Source: an uncultured Prevotellaceae bacterium | GTDB taxonomy: Bacteria > Bacteroidota > Bacteroidia > Bacteroidales > Bacteroidaceae | DNA: 64,000 nt | Direction of reading: 5' to 3' | Assembly (NCBI GenBank): GCA_902790625.1 | Contig: CADASP010000016.1 | Coordinates: 1-64,000 of the forward strand | In this document: positions 24,283 through 34,270 of the stretch, in pieces | Layout: every line of letters begins with the position of its first letter | How positions within the stretch are numbered: position 1 is the first letter of the stretch | Translations under genes and position numbers: made by a program | The notes under the pieces: model-generated | What the model was told of the DNA's origin: nothing | What the model saw: only the letters and a program-made list of their open reading frames with translations | Database searches by the model: none

Positions 24283-24993
24283 ATGGCAAGATTCAAACGA
24301 ATTCTACTGAAGCTGTCGGGCGAGAGCCTGCAGGGCAAGCAGGGCCACGGCATCGACCCTGAGCGGCTGGGCGACTATGCCCGCCAAATCAAAGAAGTGC
24401 ACGACCTGGGCGTGCAGATTGGCATCGTCATTGGCGGCGGCAACATCTTCCGCGGCCTCAGCGGCTCGAAGAAGGGCTTCGACCGCGTGAAGGGCGACCA
24501 GATGGGCATGTGCGCCACCGTCATCAACTCGCTGGCACTCAGCTCGGCCCTCGACGCCGTGGGTGTGCCCAACCAGGTGCTCACCGCCATCCGCATGGAG
24601 CCCATCGGCGAGTTCTACACCAAGTGGCGCGCCATCGAGGCCATGGAGCAGGGCAAGGTGTGCATCTTCAGCGCCGGTACCGGACAGCCCTACTTCACCA
24701 CCGACACGGGCAGCAGCCTGCGCGGCGTGGAGATCGAGGCCGACGTGATGCTGAAGGGTACACGCGTGGACGGCGTCTACACCGCCGACCCGGAGAAGGA
24801 CCCCACCGCCACTAAGTTCCACGACATCACCTACGCCGAGGTGCTCAGCCGCAACCTGAAGGTGATGGACCTCTCGGCCATCTGCATGTGCCAGGACAAC
24901 AACCTGCCCATCTATGTGTTCAACATGGACGTGGTGGGCAACCTGATGCGCGTGATGCAGGGTGAGGAAATCGGCACGCTGGTGCATCCCTGA
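24283..24993 (+). CDS. pyrH: UMP kinase
   Basis: 236 aa. Phosphorylates UMP to UDP with ATP in pyrimidine nucleotide synthesis; hexameric cytoplasmic amino-acid-kinase family enzyme. Motifs: RILLKLSGESL at the N-terminus, IVIGGGNIFRG (about 46-56), the TGQPYFTTDTGSSLR segment (about 137-151) with the UMP-binding and catalytic residues, and VDGVYTADPEKDP. Full length for the family. It is alone here, without tsf or frr next to it. Confidence 0.97.
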   Translation: MARFKRILLKLSGESLQGKQGHGIDPERLGDYARQIKEVHDLGVQIGIVIGGGNIFRGLSGSKKGFDRVKGDQMGMCATVINSLALSSALDAVGVPNQVLTAIRMEPIGEFYTKWRAIEAMEQGKVCIFSAGTGQPYFTTDTGSSLRGVEIEADVMLKGTRVDGVYTADPEKDPTATKFHDITYAEVLSRNLKVMDLSAICMCQDNNLPIYVFNMDVVGNLMRVMQGEEIGTLVHP

Positions 24994-25781
24994 TGCCATC
25001 GAGGGCTCCCGTGGCGAACCCCGATATAACGTTTTGCTGGGGTGCATGAGGGTTCACGTGGCGAGCTGAGCAGTTACCAATAGACAAAAAGTGCAAAAGG
25101 ATGTGAAATGGAAATTCCCGAATTCTTACAAAAAAATTTTTCATTCTAGAACGAAACAACGCATATTTTGGGCTGTTTGAGCAAGACGACCGATAAGGGA
25201 AAATCCATTTTTGACACGATTTTTGCACATCCACGGCAGTTCTGTGCAAGATTTTAGCCGATTTTTAGGCCATTTTCCGTTTCTGCGAGAACGCCAAAAA
25301 AGAAAAAGTCAACGCCAAATTTTTTTTGGGCGTTGACTTTTTTGAGCCATCCATGGGTTTTTATCGCCAAATCGAGTCTATACATCTGAAAGTCAGCGGT
25401 TTGTAGAAACCCCTCAAAACTCGCTTATTTTCGGCCAAATATTTTTTTGTGGAAAACGAGCGAGTTTTGAGGGCCTTCGGCGCTTTCGAGGCGCCTTTCG
25501 TCTTAACACATTTTAATGGAAACGACTTGGCAAGTTAAAAATTCAGAGCGCAGCGGAGAAAGGACACCTATCTGATGCCTCGGCATCCTTTTCCAAACCG
25601 TCACTACAGCCAACCTCCACCTGTGCAAACTTTTGCCAAACGGTCGCTACAGCCCGTCACCACCTGTGCACACATTTTGCCTTTTGTGCCAAATCAGACG
25701 GCTGAAAAGGCTGCGAAATAAAAAAAACAAATAATTTGAAAAAAAATTGGGGAATTGTGGGGGATTGTGGGAGAAAATATA
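24994..25781. other. Noncoding region in front of the dcw cluster
   Basis: No gene seen. Contains long repeat element copy B (25138-25480), then about 300 bp with no recognisable feature apart from two similar stretches (ACCGTCACTACAGCCAACCTCCACCTG-like at about 25598 and CGGTCGCTACAGCCCGTCACCACCTG-like at about 25640). Confidence 0.65.
25138..25480 (+). repeat. Long noncoding repeat element, copy B
   Basis: Same block order as copy A: CATTCTAGAACG; ATTTTTGCACA; GTCAACGCCAAATTTTTTTT then GGGCGTTGACTTTTTTGAGCC (25309-25355, strong hairpin); CCCTCAAAACTCGCTTATTTTCGGCC, whose left part pairs with AGCGAGTTTTGAGGG further on (15-bp stem, about 25416-25474). More diverged than copies A and C, but the hairpins are kept by compensating arms. 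It ends about 300 bp before the mraZ promoter. Confidence 0.75.
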
Positions 25782-25789
25782 TAACTTTG
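25782..25789 (+). promoter_or_regulatory. Promoter -7 element of the dcw cluster
   Basis: TAACTTTG 39 nt before the mraZ start. The upstream sequence has GGGGAATTGTGG/GGGGATTGTGG direct repeats (about 25749-25770), a plausible operator for MraZ, which in other bacteria binds repeated G-rich boxes before its own gene; that role here is inference. Confidence 0.6.
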
Positions 25790-25828
25790 CAGCGAAGTTG
25801 ATTTACCCACAATAATAAAAGCGTGCGC

Positions 25829-26281
25829 ATGAGATTTCTGGGCAACATTGAAGCCAAGACCGACTCGAAGGGCCGTGTGTTCCTTCCCTCCACCTTCCGC
25901 AAGGTGCTCCAAGCATCGGGCGAGGAGATGCTGGTGATGCGCAAGGACATCCACCAGGACTGCCTGGTGCTCTTCCCCAAGAGCGTGTGGGATGCCCGCG
26001 TGGATGCCCTGATGGAGCGCGTGAACGAGTGGGACGACGAGGCGATGATGGTGGTGCGCCAGTATATGAAGGAGGCCGAAGAGCTGGCCATCGACGGCAA
26101 TGGCCGCATCCTCATCCCGCGCCGCTATCTCGACATGGTGCAGGTAGACCAGACCGTGCGCCTCATCGGCATCAACAACACCATCGAAATCTGGGCGGCC
26201 GAGAAAGCCGAGAAACCCTTCCTGTCGCAGGCGGAATTCTCAGCCAAGCTAAAGGCTCTGATGACCGCCCCGCAACAATAA
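25829..26281 (+). CDS. mraZ: Transcriptional regulator MraZ
   Basis: 150 aa from the ATG at 25829 (a GTG two codons upstream is less likely). Two SpoVT/AbrB-like DNA-binding halves: LGNIEAKTDSKGRVFLPSTFRK and ELAIDGNGRILIPRRYLDM. In other bacteria MraZ forms a ring and controls the dcw operon. First gene of the cluster, 15 nt before rsmH. Confidence 0.96.
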   Translation: MRFLGNIEAKTDSKGRVFLPSTFRKVLQASGEEMLVMRKDIHQDCLVLFPKSVWDARVDALMERVNEWDDEAMMVVRQYMKEAEELAIDGNGRILIPRRYLDMVQVDQTVRLIGINNTIEIWAAEKAEKPFLSQAEFSAKLKALMTAPQQ

Positions 26282-26296
26282 TCCACCGCAGGAAAA

Positions 26297-27214
26297 ATGA
26301 TAGCCGCCAACGCCACATATCACGTACCTGTCCTGTTGAAGGAGAGCGTCGACGGGCTGGACATCCAGCCCGATGGTGTCTATATAGATGTCACCTACGG
26401 CGGTGGCGGCCACTCGCACGAGATACTGCGCCGTCTGGGGCCTGAGGGACGACTCTACGCCTTCGACCAGGACGAGGATGCCGAGCAGAACATCGACCAC
26501 GACGACAAGCGGCTGGTGTTTGTGCGCAGCAACTTCCGCTACGTGAAGCAGTGGATGCGCTATTATGGCGAAGAGCACATCGACGGGCTGCTGGCCGACC
26601 TGGGCGTGTCGTCGCACCACTTCGACGAGGCCAGCCGAGGATTCTCGCTGCGCACCGACGCACCGCTCGACATGCGCATGAACCAGCGCGCCACACTGAC
26701 GGCCGCCGACGTGGTGAACAACTACAGCGAGGAGCAGATAGCCACCATCATGCACCTCTATGGCGAGCTGAGGAATGCACGCCAGGTGGCGGCAGCACTG
26801 GTGAGCCAGCGACAACAGCGGCCCATCAGCACCACCGGCCAACTGCTGCAGGCCACCGAGCGGCTATTTGCCCGCGAGCGCGAGAAGAAAGAGGCCGCCA
26901 AGATGTTTCAGGCGCTGCGCATAGAGGTGAACCACGAGATGGAAGCCCTGCAGCAGATGCTCAGCAGCGCATGCCAGCTGCTACGACCCGGTGGAAGGCT
27001 GAGCATCATCACCTACCACTCGCTCGAAGACCGCATGGTGAAGAACGTGATGCGCACCGGCAACGTGGAGGGGCGCGCCGAGCAGGACTTCTTCGGACAT
27101 GTCAACGCTCCGATGCAGCCACTGACGGGCAAGCCCATCGTGCCATCGGCCGAAGAGCAGGAGCAGAACCCACGAAGCCGAAGCGCCAAGCTGAGAATAG
27201 GGGTGAAGAGGTGA
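26297..27214 (+). CDS. rsmH: 16S rRNA m4C1402 methyltransferase
   Basis: 305 aa. N4-methylates C1402 of 16S rRNA using S-adenosylmethionine. Motifs: HVPVLLKESVDGL, DVTYGGGGHSHEIL (SAM-binding loop), ADLGVSSHHFDEASRGFS, the long helical insert, and SIITYHSLEDRMVKN near the C-terminus. Full length. Between mraZ and ftsL as in nearly all bacteria. Confidence 0.97.
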   Translation: MIAANATYHVPVLLKESVDGLDIQPDGVYIDVTYGGGGHSHEILRRLGPEGRLYAFDQDEDAEQNIDHDDKRLVFVRSNFRYVKQWMRYYGEEHIDGLLADLGVSSHHFDEASRGFSLRTDAPLDMRMNQRATLTAADVVNNYSEEQIATIMHLYGELRNARQVAAALVSQRQQRPISTTGQLLQATERLFAREREKKEAAKMFQALRIEVNHEMEALQQMLSSACQLLRPGGRLSIITYHSLEDRMVKNVMRTGNVEGRAEQDFFGHVNAPMQPLTGKPIVPSAEEQEQNPRSRSAKLRIGVKR

Positions 27215-27328
27215 GAGGTGAGTGGTGAAGCCCCCCCTTCTGCCCCCGAGGGGGCTACTATAGAAAATGCGGTAGCAAATTCTTCACTATTCACTTAACA
27301 TTCAATTGTAAATCCGTAAATAACAAAT

Positions 27329-27832
27329 ATGGCCGACGAAATAGAAATGACGATTGAGGTGGCACCCGAGGAGCCGCAAGCGCAGCCTACCAACGACAGC
27401 GCGAAGGCGAAGACCAAGCAGAAGGAGCCGAAAGACGAAGCCGACAAAGAGCTGACCACACTGGAGAAAATAAAACTGCAGGCCAGCGAAGACGACGCTT
27501 CGGCAACGGCTTCCACGCGCTTTCGCGACATCCTGGGCGGCGACTATCTGTGGGCCATGGTGCGGCACCACATCTGGCTCATCATGCTCATCGTGCTGCT
27601 CACCACTGCCTACGTCGCCGTGCGCTACCAATGTCAGCAGGACGCTCTCGACATCAGCAAACTCGAAAGCGACCTCATCGATGCCAAGTTCCAGGCGCTG
27701 AGCAGCTCGAGCAACCTCACGCGCATGTGCCGGCAGAGCAACGTGCTCAACATGCTGAAGCAAAACAACGACTCGCTGCTGCACATCAGCCAACAACCGC
27801 CTTTCATCATAGAGGTGAGTGGCGAGAAGTGA
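27329..27832 (+). CDS. ftsL: FtsL-like division protein
   Basis: 167 aa. Long acidic/Lys-rich cytoplasmic N-terminus (about 80 residues: APEEPQAQPTNDSAKAKTKQ...), one membrane helix (about residues 85-107, IWLIMLIVLLTTAYVAV), then a coiled-coil-prone extracytoplasmic segment. Sequence is weakly conserved in this family; topology and position between rsmH and ftsI support the call. Preceded by a 114-bp gap with a G/C-rich run and a 19-bp match (TGCGGTAGCAAATTCTTCA, 27268-27286) to the hairpin at 44236. Confidence 0.8.
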   Translation: MADEIEMTIEVAPEEPQAQPTNDSAKAKTKQKEPKDEADKELTTLEKIKLQASEDDASATASTRFRDILGGDYLWAMVRHHIWLIMLIVLLTTAYVAVRYQCQQDALDISKLESDLIDAKFQALSSSSNLTRMCRQSNVLNMLKQNNDSLLHISQQPPFIIEVSGEK

Positions 27833-27859
27833 CAAATCATAAAATCGCAAATCAACGAA

Positions 27860-30043
27860 GTGAGTAAGTTCAATAGGGAGAAGGTGATGCCACGCTATAT
27901 GGCCATGGCATTTCTGCTGTCGCTCATCGGAGTGGCGGTAATCATCAAGGCTGCCTATACCATGACGGCCGACAGGAACTATTGGCTGGAGGTGCAGAAG
28001 AACCAGGTGAACCTGGCCGACAGCATCAAGAAGCCTAACCGTGGCAACGTGCTCAGTTGCGACGGACAGCTTCTTGCGGGCAGCATTCCCGAATACGAGA
28101 TATTCATCGACTTCCGCGCCGGACTGCAGAAGCTGGAGAACGGCTCCTTCTACGAAGACACTGCCTGGGTGCACAAGCGCGACACGCTGTGGCACGAGAA
28201 GCTCGACAGCCTCTGCGACGGCTTGCACGCCATCTTCCCATCGAAGAGCGCCGAGGAGTTCAAGGACGACCTCACCAAGGGACACGACAAGCGCGCGCGC
28301 TACTGGCGCGTGTGGCGCGGAAAGATTGACTATGCCACCTACAGCCAGGTGAAGAAGCTGCCCTTCTTCAACCTGCCACGCCACAAGGGAGGCCTCTGCG
28401 GCGACGAGTTCCCCGCACGCCGCCATCCCTTCGGCTCGCTGGCCGAGCGCACCATCGGCTCGCGCGACACCGCACGCTATGGCGTGGAGCTGGCCTACGA
28501 CTCGCTGCTGCGCGGACAGTATGGCATTGCCCACAAGCAGAAGATACGCAACAAGGTGGTGTCGATCACCACCACGCCGCCCATCGACGGTGCCGACGTG
28601 GTGACCACGCTCGACGTGGGCATGCAGGACCTGGCCGAGAAAGCTCTGCTCGACGAGCTGAAGCTGCGCGACGCACTGATGGGCGTAGCCATACTGATGG
28701 AAGTGCAGACGGGCGACGTGAAAGCCATCGTGAACATGGAGAAGAGTGCCGACGGAATGTATCGCGAGCGCCTGAACAACGCACTGGGCTATCGCTGCGA
28801 GCCGGGTTCGGTGTTTAAGACCGCCTCGATGCTCGTGGCGCTCGACGACGCCGTCATCGACACCAGCTATGTCGTCAACACTGGCGGCGGCATCATGCGC
28901 ATGCACGGCGCCAACATGAAGGACCACAACTGGCACCGTGGCGGCTATGGCAGCATCAACGCCGCCAGGGCCATGGAGGTGAGCTCGAACATCGGCGTGA
29001 GCTACATCATCGACCACTTCTACGGCTCCAACCCCACCAAGTATGTGGAAGGACTGCACCGCGTGGGCATCGGCGAGGACCTGAAGATACCCCTCAACGA
29101 ATATCGGCCACCCAAGATACGCTACCCCGACACCAAGACCACCAACCGAGGACTCTACTGGAGCAAGACCACGCTGCCCTGGATGTCGATAGGCTACGAG
29201 ACGCAGATTGCGCCCATCAACACGCTGGCTTTCTACAACGCCATCGCCAACGACGGCCGACTGGTGCAGCCACGCTTCGTGAAGCAGGTGGTGAAGGACG
29301 GCAAGGTGGTGGAGGAGCTGAAGCCCGTGGTGCTGAAGGAGCAGATAGCGCGCCCCGAGGCCATCAAGACCATGCAGACCATCCTGCGCCACGTGGTGAG
29401 CCAGGGACTGGGCAAGCGCGCAGGCTCTACAGCCTTCCAGGTGGCGGGAAAGACGGGCACGGCACAGGTGTCGGACGACGTCTACAACTACCACTCGGGG
29501 CTGCGCTGCCACTGGCTCAGCTTCTGCGGATATTTCCCCGCCGACAAGCCACGCTACTCGTGCATCGTATGCGTGAAAACCACCAAAGGACCGGCATCGG
29601 GAGGACTGGTGTCGGGAACGGTGTTCCACAACATCGCCGAAGGCGTGATGGCCAAGAACGTGCGCATGGTGGCACAAAACGCACGCGACGAGCATTCCAT
29701 CTTCATCCCCGACGTGAAGAACGGCGACATGCAGGCCGCCGACTATGTGCTGGACCAGCTCGACATCAACGCCACGGGCAACTGGATAACCGGCAACACG
29801 GGCAACGGACCCGTATGGGGACAGGCACAGCAGATGGAGCAGAGCGTGAAGCTCGACAAGATGACCACCGAGGCAGACGTCATGCCCAACGTCACCGGCA
29901 TGGGCGCTCGCGACGCCGTCTTCCTGCTGGAGAAGAGAGGAGTGAAAGTGATGCTCCACGGGCTGGGCGGCGTGAAGAGCCAGAGCATTCCCGCAGGGGC
30001 CAAGCTGCACAGCGGCATGAGCTGCACGCTGACATTAGGATGA
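27860..30043 (+). CDS. ftsI: Penicillin-binding protein 3 (FtsI/PBP2b-type transpeptidase) with PASTA domain
   Basis: 727 aa, GTG start. Cross-links septal peptidoglycan. One N-terminal membrane helix (about residues 12-35), a non-penicillin-binding domain (about 60-230), and the transpeptidase with SxxK (SVFK in [11 protein letters not shown], about residue 315), SxN (SSN in EVSSNIGVS, about 375) and KTG (AGKTGTAQ, about 531). Residues about 665-727 are a PASTA domain ([24 protein letters not shown] ... [10 protein letters not shown]), as usual in Bacteroidetes FtsI. Between ftsL and murE. Confidence 0.95.
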   Translation: MSKFNREKVMPRYMAMAFLLSLIGVAVIIKAAYTMTADRNYWLEVQKNQVNLADSIKKPNRGNVLSCDGQLLAGSIPEYEIFIDFRAGLQKLENGSFYEDTAWVHKRDTLWHEKLDSLCDGLHAIFPSKSAEEFKDDLTKGHDKRARYWRVWRGKIDYATYSQVKKLPFFNLPRHKGGLCGDEFPARRHPFGSLAERTIGSRDTARYGVELAYDSLLRGQYGIAHKQKIRNKVVSITTTPPIDGADVVTTLDVGMQDLAEKALLDELKLRDALMGVAILMEVQTGDVKAIVNMEKSADGMYRERLNNALGYRCEPGSVFKTASMLVALDDAVIDTSYVVNTGGGIMRMHGANMKDHNWHRGGYGSINAARAMEVSSNIGVSYIIDHFYGSNPTKYVEGLHRVGIGEDLKIPLNEYRPPKIRYPDTKTTNRGLYWSKTTLPWMSIGYETQIAPINTLAFYNAIANDGRLVQPRFVKQVVKDGKVVEELKPVVLKEQIARPEAIKTMQTILRHVVSQGLGKRAGSTAFQVAGKTGTAQVSDDVYNYHSGLRCHWLSFCGYFPADKPRYSCIVCVKTTKGPASGGLVSGTVFHNIAEGVMAKNVRMVAQNARDEHSIFIPDVKNGDMQAADYVLDQLDINATGNWITGNTGNGPVWGQAQQMEQSVKLDKMTTEADVMPNVTGMGARDAVFLLEKRGVKVMLHGLGGVKSQSIPAGAKLHSGMSCTLTLG

Positions 30044-30065
30044 ACAACAACAAAATGAACACACT

Positions 30066-31523
30066 ATGAAACTGACCGACATCATTGCAAGAATCAAGGT
30101 GAAAGCCATCGAGGGCAACGCCGACGTGGACATCGCCGACGTGGACATCGACTCGCGGCGCGTGGCTCCCGGCCACCTCTTCGTGGCCATGCGTGGCACG
30201 CTCACCGACGGACACCAATACATCGGCAAGGCCATCGAGCAGGGGGCCGTGGCCGTGCTCTGCGAACACATCCCTGCGGCCATCCCCGTGGGCAGCACCA
30301 CGTTTGTCGTCGTCGACTCCACCGAAGATGCCGTAGGCCCCGTGGCCACAGCCTTCCAAGGATTCCCCTCGGAGCAGCTGAAGCTGGTGGGCGTCACCGG
30401 CACCAACGGCAAGACCACCATCGCCACATTATTATATAATATGTTCCGCCAGCTGGGCTACAAATGCGGACTGCTCAGCACCGTGTGCAACTATATTGAG
30501 GGCGAACCCATCGCCGCCAGCCACACCACCCCCGACCCTGTGGAGCTGAACCGGCTGCTGCGCCGCATGGTCGACGCCGGCTGCCAGTATGCTTTCATGG
30601 AGTGCAGCAGCCACGCCATCGCACAGAAGCGCATCGGAGGACTGAAGTTCGCCGGAGGCATCTTCACCAACCTGACGCGCGACCATCTGGACTACCACAA
30701 GACGGTGGAGAACTATCGCAACGCCAAGAAGGCCTTCTTCGACATGTTGCCCAAGGGCAGCTTCGCCATCATCAACGCCGACGACAAGAACGGGGCTTTC
30801 ATGGTGCAGAACAGCAAGGCCACGGTGAAGACCTACAGCACCTGTCAGATGGCCGACTATCGCGCCCGACTGATAGAGTGCCACTTCGAGGGCATGTATC
30901 TCGACATCGACGGCCACGAGGTGGGCGTGCAGTTCATCGGCAAGTTCAACGTGAGCAACCTGCTCGCCGTCTACGCCACCGCCCTGATGCTGGGTCAGCA
31001 ACCCGAGCAGGTGCTGGTGGTGATGAGCACGCTGAAGAGCGTGGCCGGCCGTCTGGAGCCCATCCGCTCGCCAGAGGGATTCACCGCCATCGTGGACTAT
31101 GCCCACACCCCCGACGCGCTGGAGAACGTGCTGCGCGCCATCCACGAGGTGCTGCAGGGCAAGGAGGGACGAGTCATCACCGTGTGCGGCGCCGGCGGCA
31201 ACCGCGACAAGGGCAAGCGGCCGCTGATGGCGCAGGAGGCCGTGAAGCAGAGCGACCGCGTCATCATCACCAGCGACAACCCCCGCTTCGAGGAGCCACA
31301 GGACATCATCAACGACATGCTGGCCGGACTGACGCCGCAGCAAATGAAGAAAGTGCTCGCCATCGTCGACCGTCGCGAAGCCATCCGCACAGCCTGCATG
31401 ATGGCGCAGAAGGGCGACGTCATCCTCATCGCCGGAAAGGGCCACGAGGACTATCAGGAGGTGAAGGGCGTGAAGCACCACTTCGACGACCGCGAGGAGG
31501 TGAGGAAAGTGATGGCCGACTGA
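30066..31523 (+). CDS. murE: UDP-MurNAc-tripeptide synthetase
   Basis: 485 aa. Adds the third amino acid to UDP-MurNAc-L-Ala-D-Glu in the cytoplasm. ATP-binding [15 protein letters not shown] (about residues 110-124), [25 protein letters not shown], and the DNPR motif ([11 protein letters not shown], about 402-412), which in characterised MurE enzymes marks meso-diaminopimelate specificity. Full length. 22 nt after ftsI. Confidence 0.97.
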   Translation: MKLTDIIARIKVKAIEGNADVDIADVDIDSRRVAPGHLFVAMRGTLTDGHQYIGKAIEQGAVAVLCEHIPAAIPVGSTTFVVVDSTEDAVGPVATAFQGFPSEQLKLVGVTGTNGKTTIATLLYNMFRQLGYKCGLLSTVCNYIEGEPIAASHTTPDPVELNRLLRRMVDAGCQYAFMECSSHAIAQKRIGGLKFAGGIFTNLTRDHLDYHKTVENYRNAKKAFFDMLPKGSFAIINADDKNGAFMVQNSKATVKTYSTCQMADYRARLIECHFEGMYLDIDGHEVGVQFIGKFNVSNLLAVYATALMLGQQPEQVLVVMSTLKSVAGRLEPIRSPEGFTAIVDYAHTPDALENVLRAIHEVLQGKEGRVITVCGAGGNRDKGKRPLMAQEAVKQSDRVIITSDNPRFEEPQDIINDMLAGLTPQQMKKVLAIVDRREAIRTACMMAQKGDVILIAGKGHEDYQEVKGVKHHFDDREEVRKVMAD

Positions 31524-31586
31524 CCATTTTCGCTGTAGCGTTATAAAGAGATAACGAAAAATCGTTAAAACCACAAAAGACATCAG

Positions 31587-32858
31587 ATGCTATACTATCT
31601 GTTTCGATTCTTAGAAGACTACAATATCCCGGGCTCGCACCTGTGGAGCTACATCTCGTTCCGCGCCTTGCTGGCGCTGATACTCTCGCTCATCATCTCG
31701 GCATGGTTCGGCGAGAAATTCATCAAGTGGATGAAGCGCCGCAAGATATTCGAGACCGAGCGCGACGCATCCATCGACCCCTTCGGCTGCGAGAAGAAGG
31801 GCGTGCCCACCATGGGCGGCATCATCATCATCGTGTCGATATTGGTGCCCGTGCTGCTGCTGGGCCGCATGCGCAACATCTACCTCATCCTGATGATCAT
31901 CACCACCGTGTGGCTCGGCTTCCTGGGCTTCATGGACGACTACATCAAGATATTCCGTGGCAACAAGGCCGGGCTGAAAGGCAAATACAAAATCATCGGA
32001 CAGGTGTCGATAGGCTTCATCGTGGGCCTGACGCTCTACCTCAGCCCCGACGTGGTGATGCGCGAGAACATCAGCGACCCGCAACACACGAAGACGGAGG
32101 TGGTGAAGCACGAGCAGGAGGCCCACAAGTCGCTGCAAACCACCATCCCCTTCACCAAGCACCACAACCTGAGCTACAGCGAAATCATGTCGTTTGTAGG
32201 CAAGCACAAGGTGGCCGCTGGCTGGATTCTCTTCGTGCTGATGACCATCTTCGTGGTGACGGCGGTGAGCAACGGCGCCAACCTGAACGACGGCATGGAC
32301 GGCATGTGCGCCGGCAACTCGGCCGTCATAGGCGTGGCGCTGGGCATCCTGGCATACGTGAGCAGCCACATCGGCTACGCCAGCTACTTCGACATCATGT
32401 ACATCCCACACTCCGAGGAGCTGGTCATCTTCCTCTGCGCCTTCGTGGGAGCCATGATAGGATTCTTGTGGTACAACGCCTACCCGGCACAGATATTCAT
32501 GGGCGACACCGGTTCGCTCACCATCGGCGGCATCATCGGCGTGTGCGCCGTCATCATCCACAAGGAGCTGTTGCTGCCCATCCTGTGCGGCATCTTCTTC
32601 GTGGAGAGCCTGAGCGTCATCATCCAGACGCAGTGGTTCAAGTGGAAGAAGCGCAAGGGACAGCGCGTGCGCGTTTTCCGCTCCACGCCCATCCACGACA
32701 ACTTCCGCAAGCTCGACTCGCAGCTCGACGCCACCTCGCGCTACATCCTGAAGGGCTGGCCGCGCCGTCCGTTCCACGAGTCGAAAATCACCATCCGCTT
32801 CTGGATTGTCACCATCATCCTGGCCGCCATGACCATCATCACGTTAAAGATAAGATAA
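31587..32858 (+). CDS. mraY: Phospho-MurNAc-pentapeptide translocase
   Basis: 423 aa, ten predicted membrane segments. Transfers phospho-MurNAc-pentapeptide to undecaprenyl phosphate (lipid I). Motifs: KKGVPTMGGIIII, DDYIKIFRGNKAGLKGKYK (Asp pair), NLNDGMDGMCAGNS, FMGDTGSLTIGG and TPIHDNFRKL. About 60 residues longer than the E. coli enzyme because of a hydrophilic stretch at about 160-200 (SDPQHTKTEVVKHEQEAHKS), a common feature of Bacteroidetes MraY as I recall. Confidence 0.97.
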   Translation: MLYYLFRFLEDYNIPGSHLWSYISFRALLALILSLIISAWFGEKFIKWMKRRKIFETERDASIDPFGCEKKGVPTMGGIIIIVSILVPVLLLGRMRNIYLILMIITTVWLGFLGFMDDYIKIFRGNKAGLKGKYKIIGQVSIGFIVGLTLYLSPDVVMRENISDPQHTKTEVVKHEQEAHKSLQTTIPFTKHHNLSYSEIMSFVGKHKVAAGWILFVLMTIFVVTAVSNGANLNDGMDGMCAGNSAVIGVALGILAYVSSHIGYASYFDIMYIPHSEELVIFLCAFVGAMIGFLWYNAYPAQIFMGDTGSLTIGGIIGVCAVIIHKELLLPILCGIFFVESLSVIIQTQWFKWKKRKGQRVRVFRSTPIHDNFRKLDSQLDATSRYILKGWPRRPFHESKITIRFWIVTIILAAMTIITLKIR

Positions 32859-32906
32859 CCCCTACCCCACCTACCATACCTACCATACCTACCCCACCTA
32901 CAAAAG
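32859..32906. repeat. CCTACC-type leader repeat before murD
   Basis: About six imperfect 9-bp units (CCTACCCCA, CCTACCATA) fill the mraY-murD gap and end 4 nt before the ATG. The same unit lies before ftsZ, before hutU, and in frame within hutU. Confidence 0.9.
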
Positions 32907-32909
32907 AAA

Positions 32910-34241
32910 ATGAAAAGAATCGTCATATTAGGAGCCGGAGAGAGCGGCGCTGGAGCCGCCGTGCTGGCCAAGAAGCAAGGCTTCGACGTGCTGGTGAGCG
33001 ACATGTCGACCATCGCCCCACGCTACAAGCAGATGCTTGATGAGCGGGGCATCAGCTGGGAAGAAGGGGGCCACACCGAGAGCCTCATCCTCAACGCCAA
33101 CGAAATCATCAAAAGCCCCGGCATCCCCGACACCGCTCCCATGGTGGTCAAAGCCAAGGCCGCCGGCATCCCCATCATCAGCGAGATTGAGTTCGCTGGC
33201 CGCTACACCACGTCGAAGATGATTTGCATCACGGGCAGCAACGGCAAGACCACCACCACCAGCCTCATCCACCACATCTTCCGCTCGGCGGGCTACGATG
33301 CTGGACTGGCTGGCAACATTGGCCACTCGCTGGCCTACCAGGTGGCCGAAGACCCGCACGAGTACTACATCATAGAACTCAGCTCGTTTCAGCTCGACAA
33401 CATGTACGACTTCCGCGCCAACATCGCCGTGCTGCTCAACATCACGCCCGACCACCTGGACCGCTACGGGGGCGTGATGCAGAACTACGTCGACGCAAAG
33501 ATGCGCATCGTGCAGAACCAGACACCGCAGGACGCCTTCATCTATTGGAACGACGACCCCATCATCCGCCGCGAGCTGGAAAAATACGACATCAAGGCCG
33601 TGCAGTACCCCTTCTCCGAGCTGAAGGAAAAGGGCAGCATCGGCTACATCGAGGCCGGACAATACACCATCGAGAAGCCTATGCCCTTCAACATGGAGCA
33701 GGAAGCGCTGAGCCTACGTGGGCGCCACAACATCTACAACTCGCTGGCCGCCGGCATCGCGGGCAACATCGCGGGCATCAAGAAGGAGGTGATACGCCGC
33801 TCGCTGAGCGACTTCCCCGGCGTGGAGCATCGCTTGGAGCACGTCTGCCAGGTGCGTGGCGTGGAATACATCAACGACTCGAAAGCCACCAACGTCGACG
33901 CCTGCTGGTATGCACTCGACTCGATGAACACCAAGGTGGTGCTCATCCTTGGTGGGCGCGACAAGGGCAACGACTACGAACCCATCAAGCCGCTGGTGAA
34001 AGAGAAATGCTCGGCCCTGGTGTATCTGGGAGCCGACAACACGAAGCTGCACCAAAACTTCGACAGCCTGGGCATCCCCGTGCGCGACACCCACTCTATG
34101 CGTGAGTGCATGGATGCCTGCTACGAGCTGGCACAGCCCGGCGAAACGGTGCTCCTCAGTCCCTGCTGCGCCAGCTTCGACCTCTTCAAGAACATGGAGG
34201 ATCGCGGCGAGCAGTTCAAGCAGATGGCACGGAATTTATAG
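32910..34241 (+). CDS. murD: UDP-MurNAc-L-Ala--D-Glu ligase
   Basis: 443 aa. Adds D-glutamate to UDP-MurNAc-L-Ala. Motifs: N-terminal ILGAGESGAGAAVLA, P-loop CITGSNGKTTTTSLI (about residues 107-121), ELSSFQLDNM, TPDHLDRYG, INDSKATN (about 325) and ILGGRDKGNDY. Full length. The reading frame ends 30 nt before ftsW. Confidence 0.97.
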   Translation: MKRIVILGAGESGAGAAVLAKKQGFDVLVSDMSTIAPRYKQMLDERGISWEEGGHTESLILNANEIIKSPGIPDTAPMVVKAKAAGIPIISEIEFAGRYTTSKMICITGSNGKTTTTSLIHHIFRSAGYDAGLAGNIGHSLAYQVAEDPHEYYIIELSSFQLDNMYDFRANIAVLLNITPDHLDRYGGVMQNYVDAKMRIVQNQTPQDAFIYWNDDPIIRRELEKYDIKAVQYPFSELKEKGSIGYIEAGQYTIEKPMPFNMEQEALSLRGRHNIYNSLAAGIAGNIAGIKKEVIRRSLSDFPGVEHRLEHVCQVRGVEYINDSKATNVDACWYALDSMNTKVVLILGGRDKGNDYEPIKPLVKEKCSALVYLGADNTKLHQNFDSLGIPVRDTHSMRECMDACYELAQPGETVLLSPCCASFDLFKNMEDRGEQFKQMARNL

Positions 34242-34270
34242 AACGAACAGACAAAAGGCCAGAACAAGGC

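Noticed and set aside
27302..30010. 902-aa open frame antisense to ftsI
   Set aside because: It mirrors the codon pattern of a GC-rich real gene; the sense strand has complete penicillin-binding-protein motifs.
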